Assembly (NCBI RefSeq): GCF_026652115.1
Contig: NZ_JAPPSQ010000004.1
Location: 228,588 to 292,587, forward strand
Length of the DNA stretch: 64,000 bases
Reading direction: 5' to 3'
From: Algoriphagus sp. PAP.12
GTDB lineage: Bacteria > Bacteroidota > Bacteroidia > Cytophagales > Cyclobacteriaceae
Part shown: in pieces, positions 1 through 9,428 of the stretch
Layout of the letters: every line of letters starts with the position of its first letter
Position numbering within the stretch: the stretch's first letter is position 1
Program-made: the position numbers and the translations under genes
The notes under the pieces: generated by a model
What the model was told of the DNA's origin: nothing
What the model saw: only the letters and a program-made list of their open reading frames with translations
Database searches by the model: none

Positions 1-1107
1 GGTGATTTGATTACTATTCAACATTTGTTAAACCATACTTCTGGAATCCCCAATCATACTTCTTTTCCATCCTATAGAACAGATATGATGAAATTTATAA
101 GACCTGAAGGTTTGATCCAGACATTTTCAGATTCCACACTTCTTTTTACTCCAGGAAGTCAATTTAATTACAGCAATTCGGGCTATGCTCTTTTGGGTTT
201 TCTCCTGGAGAAAATAGAAGGCAAACCCTATGGAAAAATCCTGAATGAAAAGATTTTTAGCCCCTTAGGAATGAAAAATTCCGGCTACGAACCAACCCAA
301 CGCTTGGTTAAAAACAAGGCTTCGGGATATTCTCCATTAGGTTTATCGTATTTGAAAGCAAATTATATTGATTATTCGGAAGCCTATTCTTCAGGAGGGA
401 TTCACTCGACCGTTGAAGACCTTTTTATTTGGGATCAAGCTCTTTATTCTGAAAAGCTACTACCCAAATCTTACCTTGACTCCCTTTTCTCTCCAAAAGT
501 CCAACTGGGCAACTCGCACTATGCAAATGGCTGGGATATCGGTGAAATTCAAATTGGAAATACTTCTTCCGCTTTGAAATCGATCAGCCATGATGGTGTG
601 ATTAATGGATACACAGCTTTGATCACAAGAATTCCATCGGAAAAGACCTCCATTATTATATTAAATAATACCGGAAGGGCTCCCCTGCACCATATGACAA
701 AGGGGATTTTGGGGATTTTGCATGGATCAAGCTTTGACAAGCCTGTTCAATCCGTGGCGATTTCAGTAGGTCAAGAAATCGAGAAAAATGGAATAGAAAA
801 AGGAATAGAAAACTATAAAGCAATAAAAGACCAAGGCGGGTTTTATCTCAGTGAAAACGAAATGAACCTTTTGGGTTATGATTTCTTGGAACGAGGAAAT
901 CTGGATGCTGCAAAAGAAATTTTCAGACTGAATGTAGAAGCATTTCCAGATTCATTTAGAGTATATGATAGTTATGGTGAAATATTAATGGAATTGGGAA
1001 AAATAGATTTATCAATTATGAACTACCAAAAATCCTTAGAGCTTAATCCAACCAATGGAAATGCAAAGAGATTCCTAAAACTACTAGAGTCCAAAACCTA
1101 CAATTAA
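1..1107 (+). CDS. Serine hydrolase, beta-lactamase/class C family with C-terminal TPR (5' end outside window)
   Basis: The reading frame is open from the first base, so the true start and the SxxK nucleophile motif lie upstream of the window. What remains shows the family phrase ITIQHLLNHTSGIP, the second catalytic motif YSN (in FNYSNSGYALLGF) and a late HDG triad that serves as the KTG-box equivalent (ISHDGVINGY). The last roughly 90 residues look like tetratricopeptide repeats (AFPDSFRVYDSYGEILMELG), an arrangement common in Bacteroidota serine hydrolases. It is probably a periplasmic or membrane-anchored esterase or peptidase. The substrate cannot be told. It overlaps the convergent GH43 gene by four bases at the stop codons. 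Family confidence is high. Confidence 0.85.
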   Translation, partial: GDLITIQHLLNHTSGIPNHTSFPSYRTDMMKFIRPEGLIQTFSDSTLLFTPGSQFNYSNSGYALLGFLLEKIEGKPYGKILNEKIFSPLGMKNSGYEPTQRLVKNKASGYSPLGLSYLKANYIDYSEAYSSGGIHSTVEDLFIWDQALYSEKLLPKSYLDSLFSPKVQLGNSHYANGWDIGEIQIGNTSSALKSISHDGVINGYTALITRIPSEKTSIIILNNTGRAPLHHMTKGILGILHGSSFDKPVQSVAISVGQEIEKNGIEKGIENYKAIKDQGGFYLSENEMNLLGYDFLERGNLDAAKEIFRLNVEAFPDSFRVYDSYGEILMELGKIDLSIMNYQKSLELNPTNGNAKRFLKLLESKTYN

Positions 1108-2849
1108 TCCACTTTTAGGACCTCGTACCTTTTACTTACTCCGTTTTCATTGATCGCCTCGATAGTGAAATAATAAGTCTTGGTTCTATCCAAAGTTTTG
1201 AGCCAATATTCATTATTTCCCAATACCATGATGGAGGTATACAACTTATCAGGAGCAGTTCCATAATAAATATTATAGGCATAGCCGTCATCCATCGGTG
1301 ACCATTTCAAATACGCACTTCGCTTGTCTTTTTCAGTCCGGAAAACCATAAACTGATTCACTTTTTCAGGAATTGCTCCTCCACCATTTCCAAAAACCCT
1401 AAAACCGCTGATTGCAAATTTGCCAGTCGGCATATGGATGTTTTCTAGCTTTAGGAATCGAGTTTTCACAGGTTTTTCCAATTCCACATATTCATGAGGT
1501 ACATCTGTTTGATTTTGGCTTTTATCTACCAAAACCTCCCATTTTTCACCGTCTAGAGAGTGATACAAAATATACTGATGGAATTGGTCTGTCCTCTTTC
1601 CCAATCGATCCTGATCCACATCCTGATCAGCATAATTGATCTGTATGGCATTAACAGTGCTGACCTGACCTAAATCTGACTGAATCCACTCTCCTTTTTC
1701 ACCAGTATTGGCACTCCAATAGGTTTTGATATCCTCATCATTGGCTTTGTTTGGAGCGAAACCACCATAGGTAGAGGAGACAGATATTGGCTTTTCATAA
1801 TTCAACAACATCCAACCTGTAAATTCCCCTGCCTTATCGGTGTCCGGCAAGTAATGTGGATAGTCTCCAAAAGCAGTATTGCTCCACATCACATCATCTG
1901 AATCAAATCCTGTCGGCCAAATCCCAAGCCTCCGCTCAAAATTGTTTTTGACCGAAACCATGATCGTGCTGACATGCCAATATTTACCTCGGTTGTCCTG
2001 AAAAGTAGCGCCGTGTCCTGCTCCTCTCGCAAATCCTCCCAACTTCATACTCAATGGATCGGATTGAGGAGTAAATGGCCCCAATGGCCCAGTCCCAACA
2101 ATGACACCATCTGAATAGCCACTAAATTCTGTTCCTGGTGCTCCATATTGCAAGTAGTATTTTCCATTGTGTTTCGTCATATGAGCTCCCTCCATAAAAG
2201 GATCTAAAAAAGTGTTGTCCATATGCTCTCCAAAGCGTTGCCAGCCATATTTATCAGGCTCCAACAGATACATTTCCTTCCGAGTGCCAATAGGTTCTAG
2301 TGTTTTCCTATCCAATTCAATTCCGTAAAGTGGATAACGATTGGAACTTCCATTGTACATATACAATCTTCCATCATCATCTGTGAAAAAATCTGGATCC
2401 CAACCTCCAATTTCAAATTTTTCAACCAGTGGCTCCCAAACATTCCCAACTGGATCCGTACTCATCCAAATCGTAAAATCCTTTTCATAGGTGGACCCCA
2501 TGACCAAGACAGTATCTCCTACAATTCCCACAGCAGGAGCACAAAGTTCATCGTAGACTTTGTTCCAAGGACGAAGAAAAAGACGCGAATGAAATTCCCA
2601 TTTGGACATATCTGTAGAGGTCCAATAACCCCATTGATTAGTCGAAAAGAGAATAAAAGTCCCTTTAAAGTTGACTATGACAGGGTCAGCTGTAGCCCTA
2701 TGTCTTCCCCATTCAGAAAAGTTAGGGATGGGAGTATAGCCATAATCCAGATTGATGGGATTGCAATAGGTTTGTTGTTGTTGTTGTGCAAAGGCAGATG
2801 AAAAGATTCCTAAGAATAGGAAAACAAGTAAACTGAAGAAAAACTTCAT
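1104..2849 (-). CDS. Secreted glycoside hydrolase family 43 with discoidin-like and fibronectin III-like domains
   Basis: This 581-residue protein starts with a signal peptide (MKFFFSLLVFLFLGIF, cleavage near AFAQ) followed by a run of five glutamines. The five-bladed propeller of GH43 covers about residues 45-345. The three acidic residues expected of the family are visible: an N-terminal Asp in ATADPVIV (about D55), the Asp of WDPDFFTDDDG (about D151) and the Glu of MEGAHMTKHNGKYYL (about E220). Residues about 355-485 resemble an F5/8 type C (discoidin) domain, and the last 90 a fibronectin III module (AYLKWSPMDDGYAYNIYYG). It probably trims arabinose- or xylose-containing glycans in the periplasm or outside the cell. 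Exact specificity is unknown, and no SusCD pair is nearby. Confidence 0.85.
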   Translation of the reverse strand: MKFFFSLLVFLFLGIFSSAFAQQQQQTYCNPINLDYGYTPIPNFSEWGRHRATADPVIVNFKGTFILFSTNQWGYWTSTDMSKWEFHSRLFLRPWNKVYDELCAPAVGIVGDTVLVMGSTYEKDFTIWMSTDPVGNVWEPLVEKFEIGGWDPDFFTDDDGRLYMYNGSSNRYPLYGIELDRKTLEPIGTRKEMYLLEPDKYGWQRFGEHMDNTFLDPFMEGAHMTKHNGKYYLQYGAPGTEFSGYSDGVIVGTGPLGPFTPQSDPLSMKLGGFARGAGHGATFQDNRGKYWHVSTIMVSVKNNFERRLGIWPTGFDSDDVMWSNTAFGDYPHYLPDTDKAGEFTGWMLLNYEKPISVSSTYGGFAPNKANDEDIKTYWSANTGEKGEWIQSDLGQVSTVNAIQINYADQDVDQDRLGKRTDQFHQYILYHSLDGEKWEVLVDKSQNQTDVPHEYVELEKPVKTRFLKLENIHMPTGKFAISGFRVFGNGGGAIPEKVNQFMVFRTEKDKRSAYLKWSPMDDGYAYNIYYGTAPDKLYTSIMVLGNNEYWLKTLDRTKTYYFTIEAINENGVSKRYEVLKVD

Positions 2850-2989
2850 AGGATAGGTATTTTGGGGCCTATCAATTTATGGAATGTCCAGCAATCCTAC
2901 TAATCATCACTTTTCATTAAATCATTCTAGATGATTTTAGTTGATTCATTTATTAATGGCTAACTTATCCAGAAGTAAAATCAGCTGAA

Positions 2990-3865
2990 ATGAACGATTT
3001 ACAATCCCCTTCCACAAAGCAAATTCTGATCGAAAAAATCAAAGAAAACACTCTCAGTCTATCAAAAGACACCTTATCAATTGAGGAGCCACTGGAAATT
3101 CGATTATCGTATTTTGACCAAGGAAAACGAATTCAAAAGAACGTTTCGATAACCATGAGAACCCCCGGTGATGATCCGGATTTAGCTCTTGGCTTCTTAT
3201 TTACAGAAGGTATTATTTCCTCTTTTCAGGAGATAAAAAGTGTTTACCAAGACTCTGACTGCTTTTCTGACAAACAAAACAAAATAACTGTCGAACTGCA
3301 TGATGGAGTCATTCCGAATCTGGGGAATTCTGATAGAAATTTTTATACTACCTCGAGCTGTGGTGTATGTGGCAAAACCTCGATTGATTCCATTAAGACA
3401 GTGAATTCCTTTTGCAACAATCTACCACCAAGCTTTTCTGTTCCGGTAGACATTCTTTACAATCTACCTTCTACTTTGAAAGCAGTACAAGAAGGCTTCT
3501 CCCAAACAGGTGGAATCCATGCATCAGGCCTATTCGATTTAAGTGGAAACCTCCTTTCCTTTCAAGAGGATGTTGGGAGGCATAATGCCCTCGACAAACT
3601 CATTGGAAAAGCTTTAAAAGACAAGATACTTCCTTTAAACAATCACATCTTACTTCTCAGTGGAAGGGCCAGTTTTGAACTGATTCAGAAAGCTGCAATG
3701 GCCGGCTTCAAATTCGTGGCAGCAATAGGAGCACCTTCTAGTCTAGCCGTGGACTTGGCAGAAGAATTTGGCATTTCCCTTATCGGATTTCTTAGAGAAA
3801 ATCGAATGAATATTTATTGTGGAAGCGAAAGAATCCAAGTTTCCACTCAAAAAGACAGATTATGA
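2990..3865 (+). CDS. fdhD: Formate dehydrogenase accessory sulfurtransferase FdhD
   Basis: This 291-residue protein is of normal family length. It carries the conserved CxxC motif (SSCGVCGKTS, about C124 and C127), the TRTPG-like phrase (MRTPGDDPDLALGFL), GGIHASGLF and the DVGRHNALDKLIG block typical of FdhD. FdhD transfers sulfur from the desulfurase IscS to the molybdenum cofactor of formate dehydrogenase-type enzymes. Its stop codon overlaps the start of the next gene, a molybdopterin oxidoreductase, as ATGA. This supports co-translation and names the likely client. It is the first gene of an apparent four-gene operon with cydA and cydB. Confidence 0.95.
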   Translation: MNDLQSPSTKQILIEKIKENTLSLSKDTLSIEEPLEIRLSYFDQGKRIQKNVSITMRTPGDDPDLALGFLFTEGIISSFQEIKSVYQDSDCFSDKQNKITVELHDGVIPNLGNSDRNFYTTSSCGVCGKTSIDSIKTVNSFCNNLPPSFSVPVDILYNLPSTLKAVQEGFSQTGGIHASGLFDLSGNLLSFQEDVGRHNALDKLIGKALKDKILPLNNHILLLSGRASFELIQKAAMAGFKFVAAIGAPSSLAVDLAEEFGISLIGFLRENRMNIYCGSERIQVSTQKDRL

Positions 3866-6240
3866 GTGAGCAGAATAAACGGAAAAGCGAATCTGAAGAC
3901 CCTATCCAAAACACTCCTTCAGCCGAACCTCCTTTTAAACTTTTAAACCTAAAGCAAGGGAAGGTGAAAAAATGGGCCGTTGGGATCCCGGGAGTAGCTA
4001 CTTCCATTCAAAATTTAATTACTGAGAAAACACTGATTCGGGGAGGAAAGGCACTTTTCAAAATGAACCAATTCGATGGTTTTGATTGCCCGAGTTGTGG
4101 TTGGCCAGATCCTGACGACGATCGATCTCGAGTCGCTGAATATTGTGAAAATGGCGCTAAGGCTTTAGCTGAAGAAGCAACTAGCAAGCGAATCACAGCA
4201 GATTTTTTCAGAGACAACTCGGTCAGTGACTTAGCAAAACTCACAGATTATGAAATTGGGCATTTGGGACGACTTTCGGAGCCCATGTATCTCCCAAAAG
4301 GCGGGACTCACTATCAACCTATCAGTTGGGATAAAGCATTTTCAAAAATTGCCGAACACCTGAATCAATTGGACTCTCCGGATGAGGCGGCATTTTATAC
4401 CTCAGGGCGAACGAGTAATGAGGCTTCTTTTGCATATCAACTTTTTGTCCGGGAGTTTGGTACCAACAACTTCCCTGATTGCTCTAATATGTGTCATGAA
4501 ACTTCCGGTTTTGCTTTAAATACCAGTTTGGGAGTCGGAAAAGGGACTGTGAAGCTCCATGAGTTTTACGATACGGATTTGATTGTCATCATTGGGCAAA
4601 ATCCTGGAACCAATTCTCCGAGGATGCTGAGTGCACTGGCAAAAGGCAAAAAAAACGGAGCAAAAATTATTGCAATTAATCCGCTCCCTGAGGCCGGCTT
4701 GATGGGTTTTCGAGACCCTCAGAAAGTATCCGGTATTTTAGGAATAACAGCGGAGCTTGCTGACTTATATCTTCCTGTCAAAATCAATGGAGATTTAGCT
4801 TTACTCAAGGCTATTGAAAAGATCCTTTTAGGATTTGAAAAAGAAAATCCCGGGAAAGTGTTTGACCACGAATTCATCAAAAATAAAACAGGTGGATATG
4901 AAGAAATGATCCAACATCTGGAAGGGTTGGACCTCGAAGATTTGGCCTCAAAAGCAGGAGTTTCTTTAGGTGAATTGATCAAAGCTGCAGAAATGATGAA
5001 GTTCAAAAATCGAATCATTGTCTGCTGGGGGATGGGAGTAACACAACAGCACAATGGAGTAGACATCTGCCGGGAAATCATCAATCTTCTTTTGCTCAAA
5101 GGAAGCATCGGCAAACCAGGAGGAGGACCAAGTCCTGTTCGTGGACATAGCAATGTTCAGGGAAACCGAACCATGCTCATCAACAACCACCCCACTCTGG
5201 AGCAATTGAATAAACTTCAGGAGGTTTTTGGCTTTAACCCTCCTAGAGAAAATGGGTACGATGTGATCAATACAATCAAAGCAATGCATGGGGGGAAACT
5301 GAAAGTGTTTTTTGCAATGGGAGGAAATTTCCTTTCCGCGACACCAGACACCACCTATACAGCCGAAGGAATAAGAAATCTGAACTTGAGCGTCTCGGTC
5401 TCTATCAAGTTGAATCGGGGTCACCTCATTCATGGAAAGGAAGCGTTGATTCTTCCTACTATTTCTCGAAGCGAAAAAGACATGGTCAATGGAGAATGGC
5501 AGCATGTCAGTACTGAAAATTCAATGGGAGTGGTAGAATGGTCCCGAGGAATGCTGGAACCTATTTCCAAGGATCTGATCAATGAAACCCATATTGTTTG
5601 CCACATGGCCAAAGCCACTTTGGGTGATAAATCGGTGGTCGATTGGGATCGGTATTTAGGAAACTACGATGCAGTGAGAGAGGACATTGAGAAATGCATC
5701 CCGGGATTCGAAAACTATAATGTAAGAGTAAAACAAAAAGGAGGTTTTTATCTACCTAATGCCGCAAGAGATGGGAATTTCAAGTCCAAAAAATACGCTA
5801 ACAAGGCATCTTTTGTAATAAGTGAACTGCCTGAAAACAAATTGGAAGAAGATGAATACCTAATGGCTACCACCAGAACGCACGATCAATTCAATACCGT
5901 GATTTATGGCTTGAATGATCGATATCGAGGAATTTACAATGAGCGAAGGGTGGTCATGATGAATAAAAATGATATCGTCAAAGCAGGCCTGAAGGCCGGA
6001 GACAAAGTGGACCTTTACAACCATGATGATGGAATTGAAAGAATTGCACCTTTATTTATCGTGGTGGAATATCCTGTTCCGGAAAAGAACACAGTCACCT
6101 ATTTTCCTGAAACAAACGTCCTGGTTTCGGTCAATAATGTGGTCAAGGAAAGTAATATGCCGGCCTCTAAATACGTGAAAATTAAAATCCGAAAACATGA
6201 CCCAAATGTTTACCAAAAAATGGAATCATTTGGAAGGTAA
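3862..6240 (+). CDS. FdhF/YdeP family molybdopterin oxidoreductase
   Basis: The 792-residue product belongs to the bis-MGD molybdoenzyme family of the FdhF/YdeP type. Signs are CPSCGWPDPDDD near residue 76, the CHETSG block near residue 211 (the likely molybdenum-ligand region), IIGQNPGTNSPRM, CWGMGVTQQHNG, PVRGHSNVQGNRTM and a C-terminal molydopterin-dinucleotide-binding domain (TRTHDQFNT). The usual N-terminal four-cysteine 4Fe-4S motif is absent; only the CxxC is left. An upstream in-frame ATG exists, but the start chosen here overlaps the fdhD stop as ATGA and removes a 15-residue extension that would lie inside fdhD. The electron acceptor and substrate are unknown. Formate is a guess from fdhD linkage, and E. 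coli YdeP is tied to acid resistance. Confidence 0.9.
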   Translation: MSEQNKRKSESEDPIQNTPSAEPPFKLLNLKQGKVKKWAVGIPGVATSIQNLITEKTLIRGGKALFKMNQFDGFDCPSCGWPDPDDDRSRVAEYCENGAKALAEEATSKRITADFFRDNSVSDLAKLTDYEIGHLGRLSEPMYLPKGGTHYQPISWDKAFSKIAEHLNQLDSPDEAAFYTSGRTSNEASFAYQLFVREFGTNNFPDCSNMCHETSGFALNTSLGVGKGTVKLHEFYDTDLIVIIGQNPGTNSPRMLSALAKGKKNGAKIIAINPLPEAGLMGFRDPQKVSGILGITAELADLYLPVKINGDLALLKAIEKILLGFEKENPGKVFDHEFIKNKTGGYEEMIQHLEGLDLEDLASKAGVSLGELIKAAEMMKFKNRIIVCWGMGVTQQHNGVDICREIINLLLLKGSIGKPGGGPSPVRGHSNVQGNRTMLINNHPTLEQLNKLQEVFGFNPPRENGYDVINTIKAMHGGKLKVFFAMGGNFLSATPDTTYTAEGIRNLNLSVSVSIKLNRGHLIHGKEALILPTISRSEKDMVNGEWQHVSTENSMGVVEWSRGMLEPISKDLINETHIVCHMAKATLGDKSVVDWDRYLGNYDAVREDIEKCIPGFENYNVRVKQKGGFYLPNAARDGNFKSKKYANKASFVISELPENKLEEDEYLMATTRTHDQFNTVIYGLNDRYRGIYNERRVVMMNKNDIVKAGLKAGDKVDLYNHDDGIERIAPLFIVVEYPVPEKNTVTYFPETNVLVSVNNVVKESNMPASKYVKIKIRKHDPNVYQKMESFGR

Positions 6241-6279
6241 AGCTTGTTAATCTAGGAACTCACCAAACCAGCAATTTTT

Positions 6280-7611
6280 ATGGAGGATATGATTTTTTAT
6301 GACCGGATGCAGTTTGCATTCACTATCACTTTTCACTATCTCTTTCCTCAATTGACGATGGGTCTATCGCTTTTGATTGTCTATTTCAAATGGCAATATC
6401 TTAGGACTCAAAAGGAATCTTTCAACCATGCTGCCAAATTCTGGATGAAGATTTTCTCCCTCAATTTCGTGATGGGAGTGGTGACAGGAATCCCGATGGA
6501 GTTTCAGTTTGGGACCAACTGGGCAAAATTCTCTGAATTAACAGGTGGAGTGATCGGCCAGACTCTTGCCATGGAAGGGATGTTTTCCTTCTTCTTAGAG
6601 TCTTCATTTCTAGGTCTATTCCTGTTTGGCGAAAAGCTTTTAGGTCAAAAACTCCACTTTCTGACTGGATTTTTAGTGTTTTTAGGATCTTGGGCTAGTG
6701 GCTATTTGATCATAGCAACCCACTCTTGGATGCAGCATCCAGTCGGGTATGAAATCCTTGAAAACGGGAAATTTGTTTTGAACAATTTCGGAGCTCTCTT
6801 TTCTAATCCTTGGCTTATTCCTTCATTTCTGCACAATCAAGCGGCTTCTTTGGTCACCAGTTCTTTCGTAATGGCGGCAGTTGGTGCCTTTTATATTTTG
6901 AATAAAAAAGAAGCTGAATTCGGGAAGCTTTTTGTGAAAACCGGAGTCTACTTTGGTTTGGCAGCCTCCCTTTTTGTAGCATTCCCATCTGGTGACATGT
7001 TGGCTAAAAATGTCGTGAAATATCAACCAGTGACTTTTGCAGCCATGGAAGGTATTTTCGAAACCGAAAAAGGTGGAGCAGAAATCGTTTTGATTGGTCA
7101 ACCTAATATCCTTGAAAAGAAACTGGATAATAAAATTGCAGTACCAGGCGTACTAAGTTTCCTGACTCACCAACGCTGGAATGCCACGATTTATGGACTG
7201 AATGAATTTGATGAAAAACTCTATCCAACCAATATTGCAGGTTTGTATTATGCCTACCACATCATGGTTGGTCTTGGTACAATCTTTATAGGTCTGATGG
7301 GCCTTTCCTTGTTCTTTTTGATCCGAAAAAAGCTATTCAGTACTGAATGGATTTTATGGAGTTTGGTCTTTGCGCTTCCTTTCCCTTATATCGCGAATAT
7401 TTCGGGTTGGTATACGGCCGAATTGGGCCGGCAGCCTTGGTTAGTTTACAATTTATTGAGAACCGTAGAAGGTGCCTCTCCAACAGTCTCTTCTGGAAAC
7501 ACCCTGTTTACCTTATTGGGGTTCATTGGACTGTACTTTTTGCTGGGAATGCTATTCCTTCTTTTGGCAGGAAAAATCATTAAACATGGACCTAATCCTC
7601 AAATCGACTGA
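6280..7611 (+). CDS. cydA: Cytochrome bd-type quinol oxidase subunit I
   Basis: This 443-residue membrane protein carries the CydA hallmarks: an early histidine (H19 in FTITFHYLFPQ) for haem, the HNQAASLV histidine region for haem b558, KYQPVTFAAMEG at the start of the Q-loop, and GRQPW near the C-terminus. The Q-loop between them is short, as in cyanide-insensitive-type oxidases and most Bacteroidota. With CydB it oxidises quinol and reduces oxygen to water with high affinity. It starts 39 bases after the YdeP-type gene and is followed by cydB after two bases. Clear identification. Confidence 0.95.
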   Translation: MEDMIFYDRMQFAFTITFHYLFPQLTMGLSLLIVYFKWQYLRTQKESFNHAAKFWMKIFSLNFVMGVVTGIPMEFQFGTNWAKFSELTGGVIGQTLAMEGMFSFFLESSFLGLFLFGEKLLGQKLHFLTGFLVFLGSWASGYLIIATHSWMQHPVGYEILENGKFVLNNFGALFSNPWLIPSFLHNQAASLVTSSFVMAAVGAFYILNKKEAEFGKLFVKTGVYFGLAASLFVAFPSGDMLAKNVVKYQPVTFAAMEGIFETEKGGAEIVLIGQPNILEKKLDNKIAVPGVLSFLTHQRWNATIYGLNEFDEKLYPTNIAGLYYAYHIMVGLGTIFIGLMGLSLFFLIRKKLFSTEWILWSLVFALPFPYIANISGWYTAELGRQPWLVYNLLRTVEGASPTVSSGNTLFTLLGFIGLYFLLGMLFLLLAGKIIKHGPNPQID

Positions 7612-7613
7612 TC

Positions 7614-8687
7614 ATGGAAATATTTTGGTACATCGCACTCTTATTTATGCTTACCGTCTATTTGGTCCTAGAGGGCTATGATTTTGGAGCAGGCATTGTG
7701 CATTTATTATTTGCTAAATCTGAAGAGGATAAAAAAATGATCACGAAATCCATTGGCCCTTTTTGGGATGCCAATGAGGTATGGTTAATCGCGTCTGGAG
7801 GCGTTTTGTTCTTTGCTTTTCCTACGCTTTATGCATCTTCATTCAGTGGATTTTATTTGCCTTTGATCATGATCCTCTGGTTATTGATTTTCAGAGCCAT
7901 CGGGTTGGAGCTTTACGGTTTTGTCAACAACCACCTCTGGAAAAGCATATGGAATACATCTTTTGGAGTAGCCAGCTTATTGCTTGCTCTCTTCTTTGGA
8001 ATTGCATTGGGGAACATCGTCCGTGGTGTGAATTTGGGAATGGTAGAGAATGGGGTTTCTACCCAAGAAGCTCACTATTTCTTCCTTCCGCTGTGGAATT
8101 CGACCTTTAGCCCGCAAGCAAACCATTTAGGAGTCATTGACTGGTTTACCGTTTTCTTAGGAGTCATAGCTGTGATTGCTTTAACCATTCATGGTGCCAA
8201 CTGGGTAATTTACAAAACCAGCAGCTCCCTTAATCAGAAATTGAAAAAAGTGGTTTTCATTATGAATTTTGCCCTGCTGGCATTTGTCATAGTTTCCCTT
8301 TTGGTTTGGCACTACATTCAGGAAAACCCCTACGAAAACTTCAATAATCATCCTTGGCTTTGGATTTTCCCAGTGATTTCATTCGCAGGAATTTTCGGAC
8401 TCTTTAAAGTCAAATCTTATAAAGACGGAATGGGATTTCTCTTTTCGACTTTGTTTCTGGTTGGTGGATTCGTTGCATCGGCAGTTTCGATCTTCCCTAA
8501 AATGCTCCCAAGTACCAATGAAGTGAATCCCTCCTTGACTCTTTACAATGCCTCGGCTCATGAATATGGCCTTTCCATAGGAGTCTTTTGGTTTGTAATT
8601 GCATTTGCTTTGGTTTCGCTGTATTTCATCGTACAGCATAAAGTTTTCAAAGGAAAAATGGATCATATTCACTACGGAGACCATTGA
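7614..8687 (+). CDS. cydB: Cytochrome bd-type quinol oxidase subunit II
   Basis: This 357-residue, multi-helix membrane protein shows the family N-terminus (LEGYDFGAGIVHLLF), the GPFWDANEVWLI block and the C-terminal STNEVNPSLTLYNA phrase seen in CydB proteins. It is the second core subunit of the cytochrome bd oxidase. It starts two bases after the cydA stop and ends the apparent fdhD operon; the next gene begins about 125 bases later. No clear hairpin terminator was found after it. A separate small CydX subunit was not recognised in the following gap. Confidence 0.95.
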   Translation: MEIFWYIALLFMLTVYLVLEGYDFGAGIVHLLFAKSEEDKKMITKSIGPFWDANEVWLIASGGVLFFAFPTLYASSFSGFYLPLIMILWLLIFRAIGLELYGFVNNHLWKSIWNTSFGVASLLLALFFGIALGNIVRGVNLGMVENGVSTQEAHYFFLPLWNSTFSPQANHLGVIDWFTVFLGVIAVIALTIHGANWVIYKTSSSLNQKLKKVVFIMNFALLAFVIVSLLVWHYIQENPYENFNNHPWLWIFPVISFAGIFGLFKVKSYKDGMGFLFSTLFLVGGFVASAVSIFPKMLPSTNEVNPSLTLYNASAHEYGLSIGVFWFVIAFALVSLYFIVQHKVFKGKMDHIHYGDH

Positions 8688-8787
8688 TTATTAACCACTT
8701 AAAAGCACTCCATTCATAATTAGCTCATAAGATTTCAAAGTTTTTTTGATTTTTTTCTAATCCTGGGGAACTAATCAATCATCAAAA

Positions 8788-8805
8788 TGATTGAACGTTC
8801 ATTCA
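8788..8805. promoter_or_regulatory. TetR-type operator
   Basis: TGATTGAACGTTCATTCA is an 18-base near-perfect palindrome with one mismatched pair and a perfect TGAACGTTCA core. It ends six bases before the ATG of the tetR gene, where binding would block ribosome or polymerase access. Position and symmetry fit autorepression of the efflux operon by its TetR protein. It is inferred, not shown. Confidence 0.65.
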
Positions 8806-8811
8806 GAGCTT

Positions 8812-9390
8812 ATGGAAACTTTACAAGAAAAAAGAATCTCGATCATCAAAAGTGGAATGGAGCTGATCAATGAACATGGATTCCATGGATGCCCGATCAG
8901 CCAAGTTGCCAAAAAAGCCGGAGTCGCCGCAGGCACCATTTATACCTACTTTGAGAACAAAGAAGACATGATCTATGGGATATTCAAAGAGGTGATCCAA
9001 AAGCAATATAAAGCCGTTGCCTTAAAGGACAATCCAGAACTTCCATTCCAAGAAAGGTTTTTCAAATTCTGGGAAAATATTTCTGAATTTTATTTTCAAA
9101 ACCCTGAAATTCAAGGGTTTTTAGATCAATTCTTAAAATCCCCATACAACACAGAAGAGGTTCATAAAGAAAACCCAAGTTGGTTTGAATGGACAGAAAA
9201 CTTTTACCTAGATGGCATCCGTCAGGGAGCCATCAAAGATATAAACCCAATAATCTTGAAAATTTTAGTGAATGAATCAGCCCATTCACTGGCAAAGGTC
9301 AAAAGGAACTTTGGAAAGAAACTTGAAAAAAAGAAAGTCGATTTCTCATCCTACCCTTTTATGATTTGGGATGCTATCAAAGCAAATTAA
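8812..9390 (+). CDS. TetR/AcrR family transcriptional regulator of the efflux operon
   Basis: The N-terminal helix-turn-helix is typical of TetR: the first helix ISIIKSGMELINEHGFHG, then ISQVAKKAGVAAGTIYTYFENKEDMIYGIF. The product is 192 residues from the ATG at 8812. A TTG 21 bases upstream is in frame, but it lies inside the palindromic operator and is a poorer start. The C-terminal ligand domain is variable and gives no ligand clue. The gene lies 38 bases before an outer-membrane factor gene and heads a TetR - TolC - adaptor - RND operon, so it probably represses this multidrug efflux system until an inducer binds. Confidence 0.9.
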   Translation: METLQEKRISIIKSGMELINEHGFHGCPISQVAKKAGVAAGTIYTYFENKEDMIYGIFKEVIQKQYKAVALKDNPELPFQERFFKFWENISEFYFQNPEIQGFLDQFLKSPYNTEEVHKENPSWFEWTENFYLDGIRQGAIKDINPIILKILVNESAHSLAKVKRNFGKKLEKKKVDFSSYPFMIWDAIKAN

Positions 9391-9428
9391 TTACGCATTT
9401 AAATAACCGATTAACTCTATTTAAAATT

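Noticed and set aside
4966..5505. 179-codon minus-strand frame in the YdeP-type gene
   Set aside because: Antisense to a conserved molybdoenzyme block; no family pattern.
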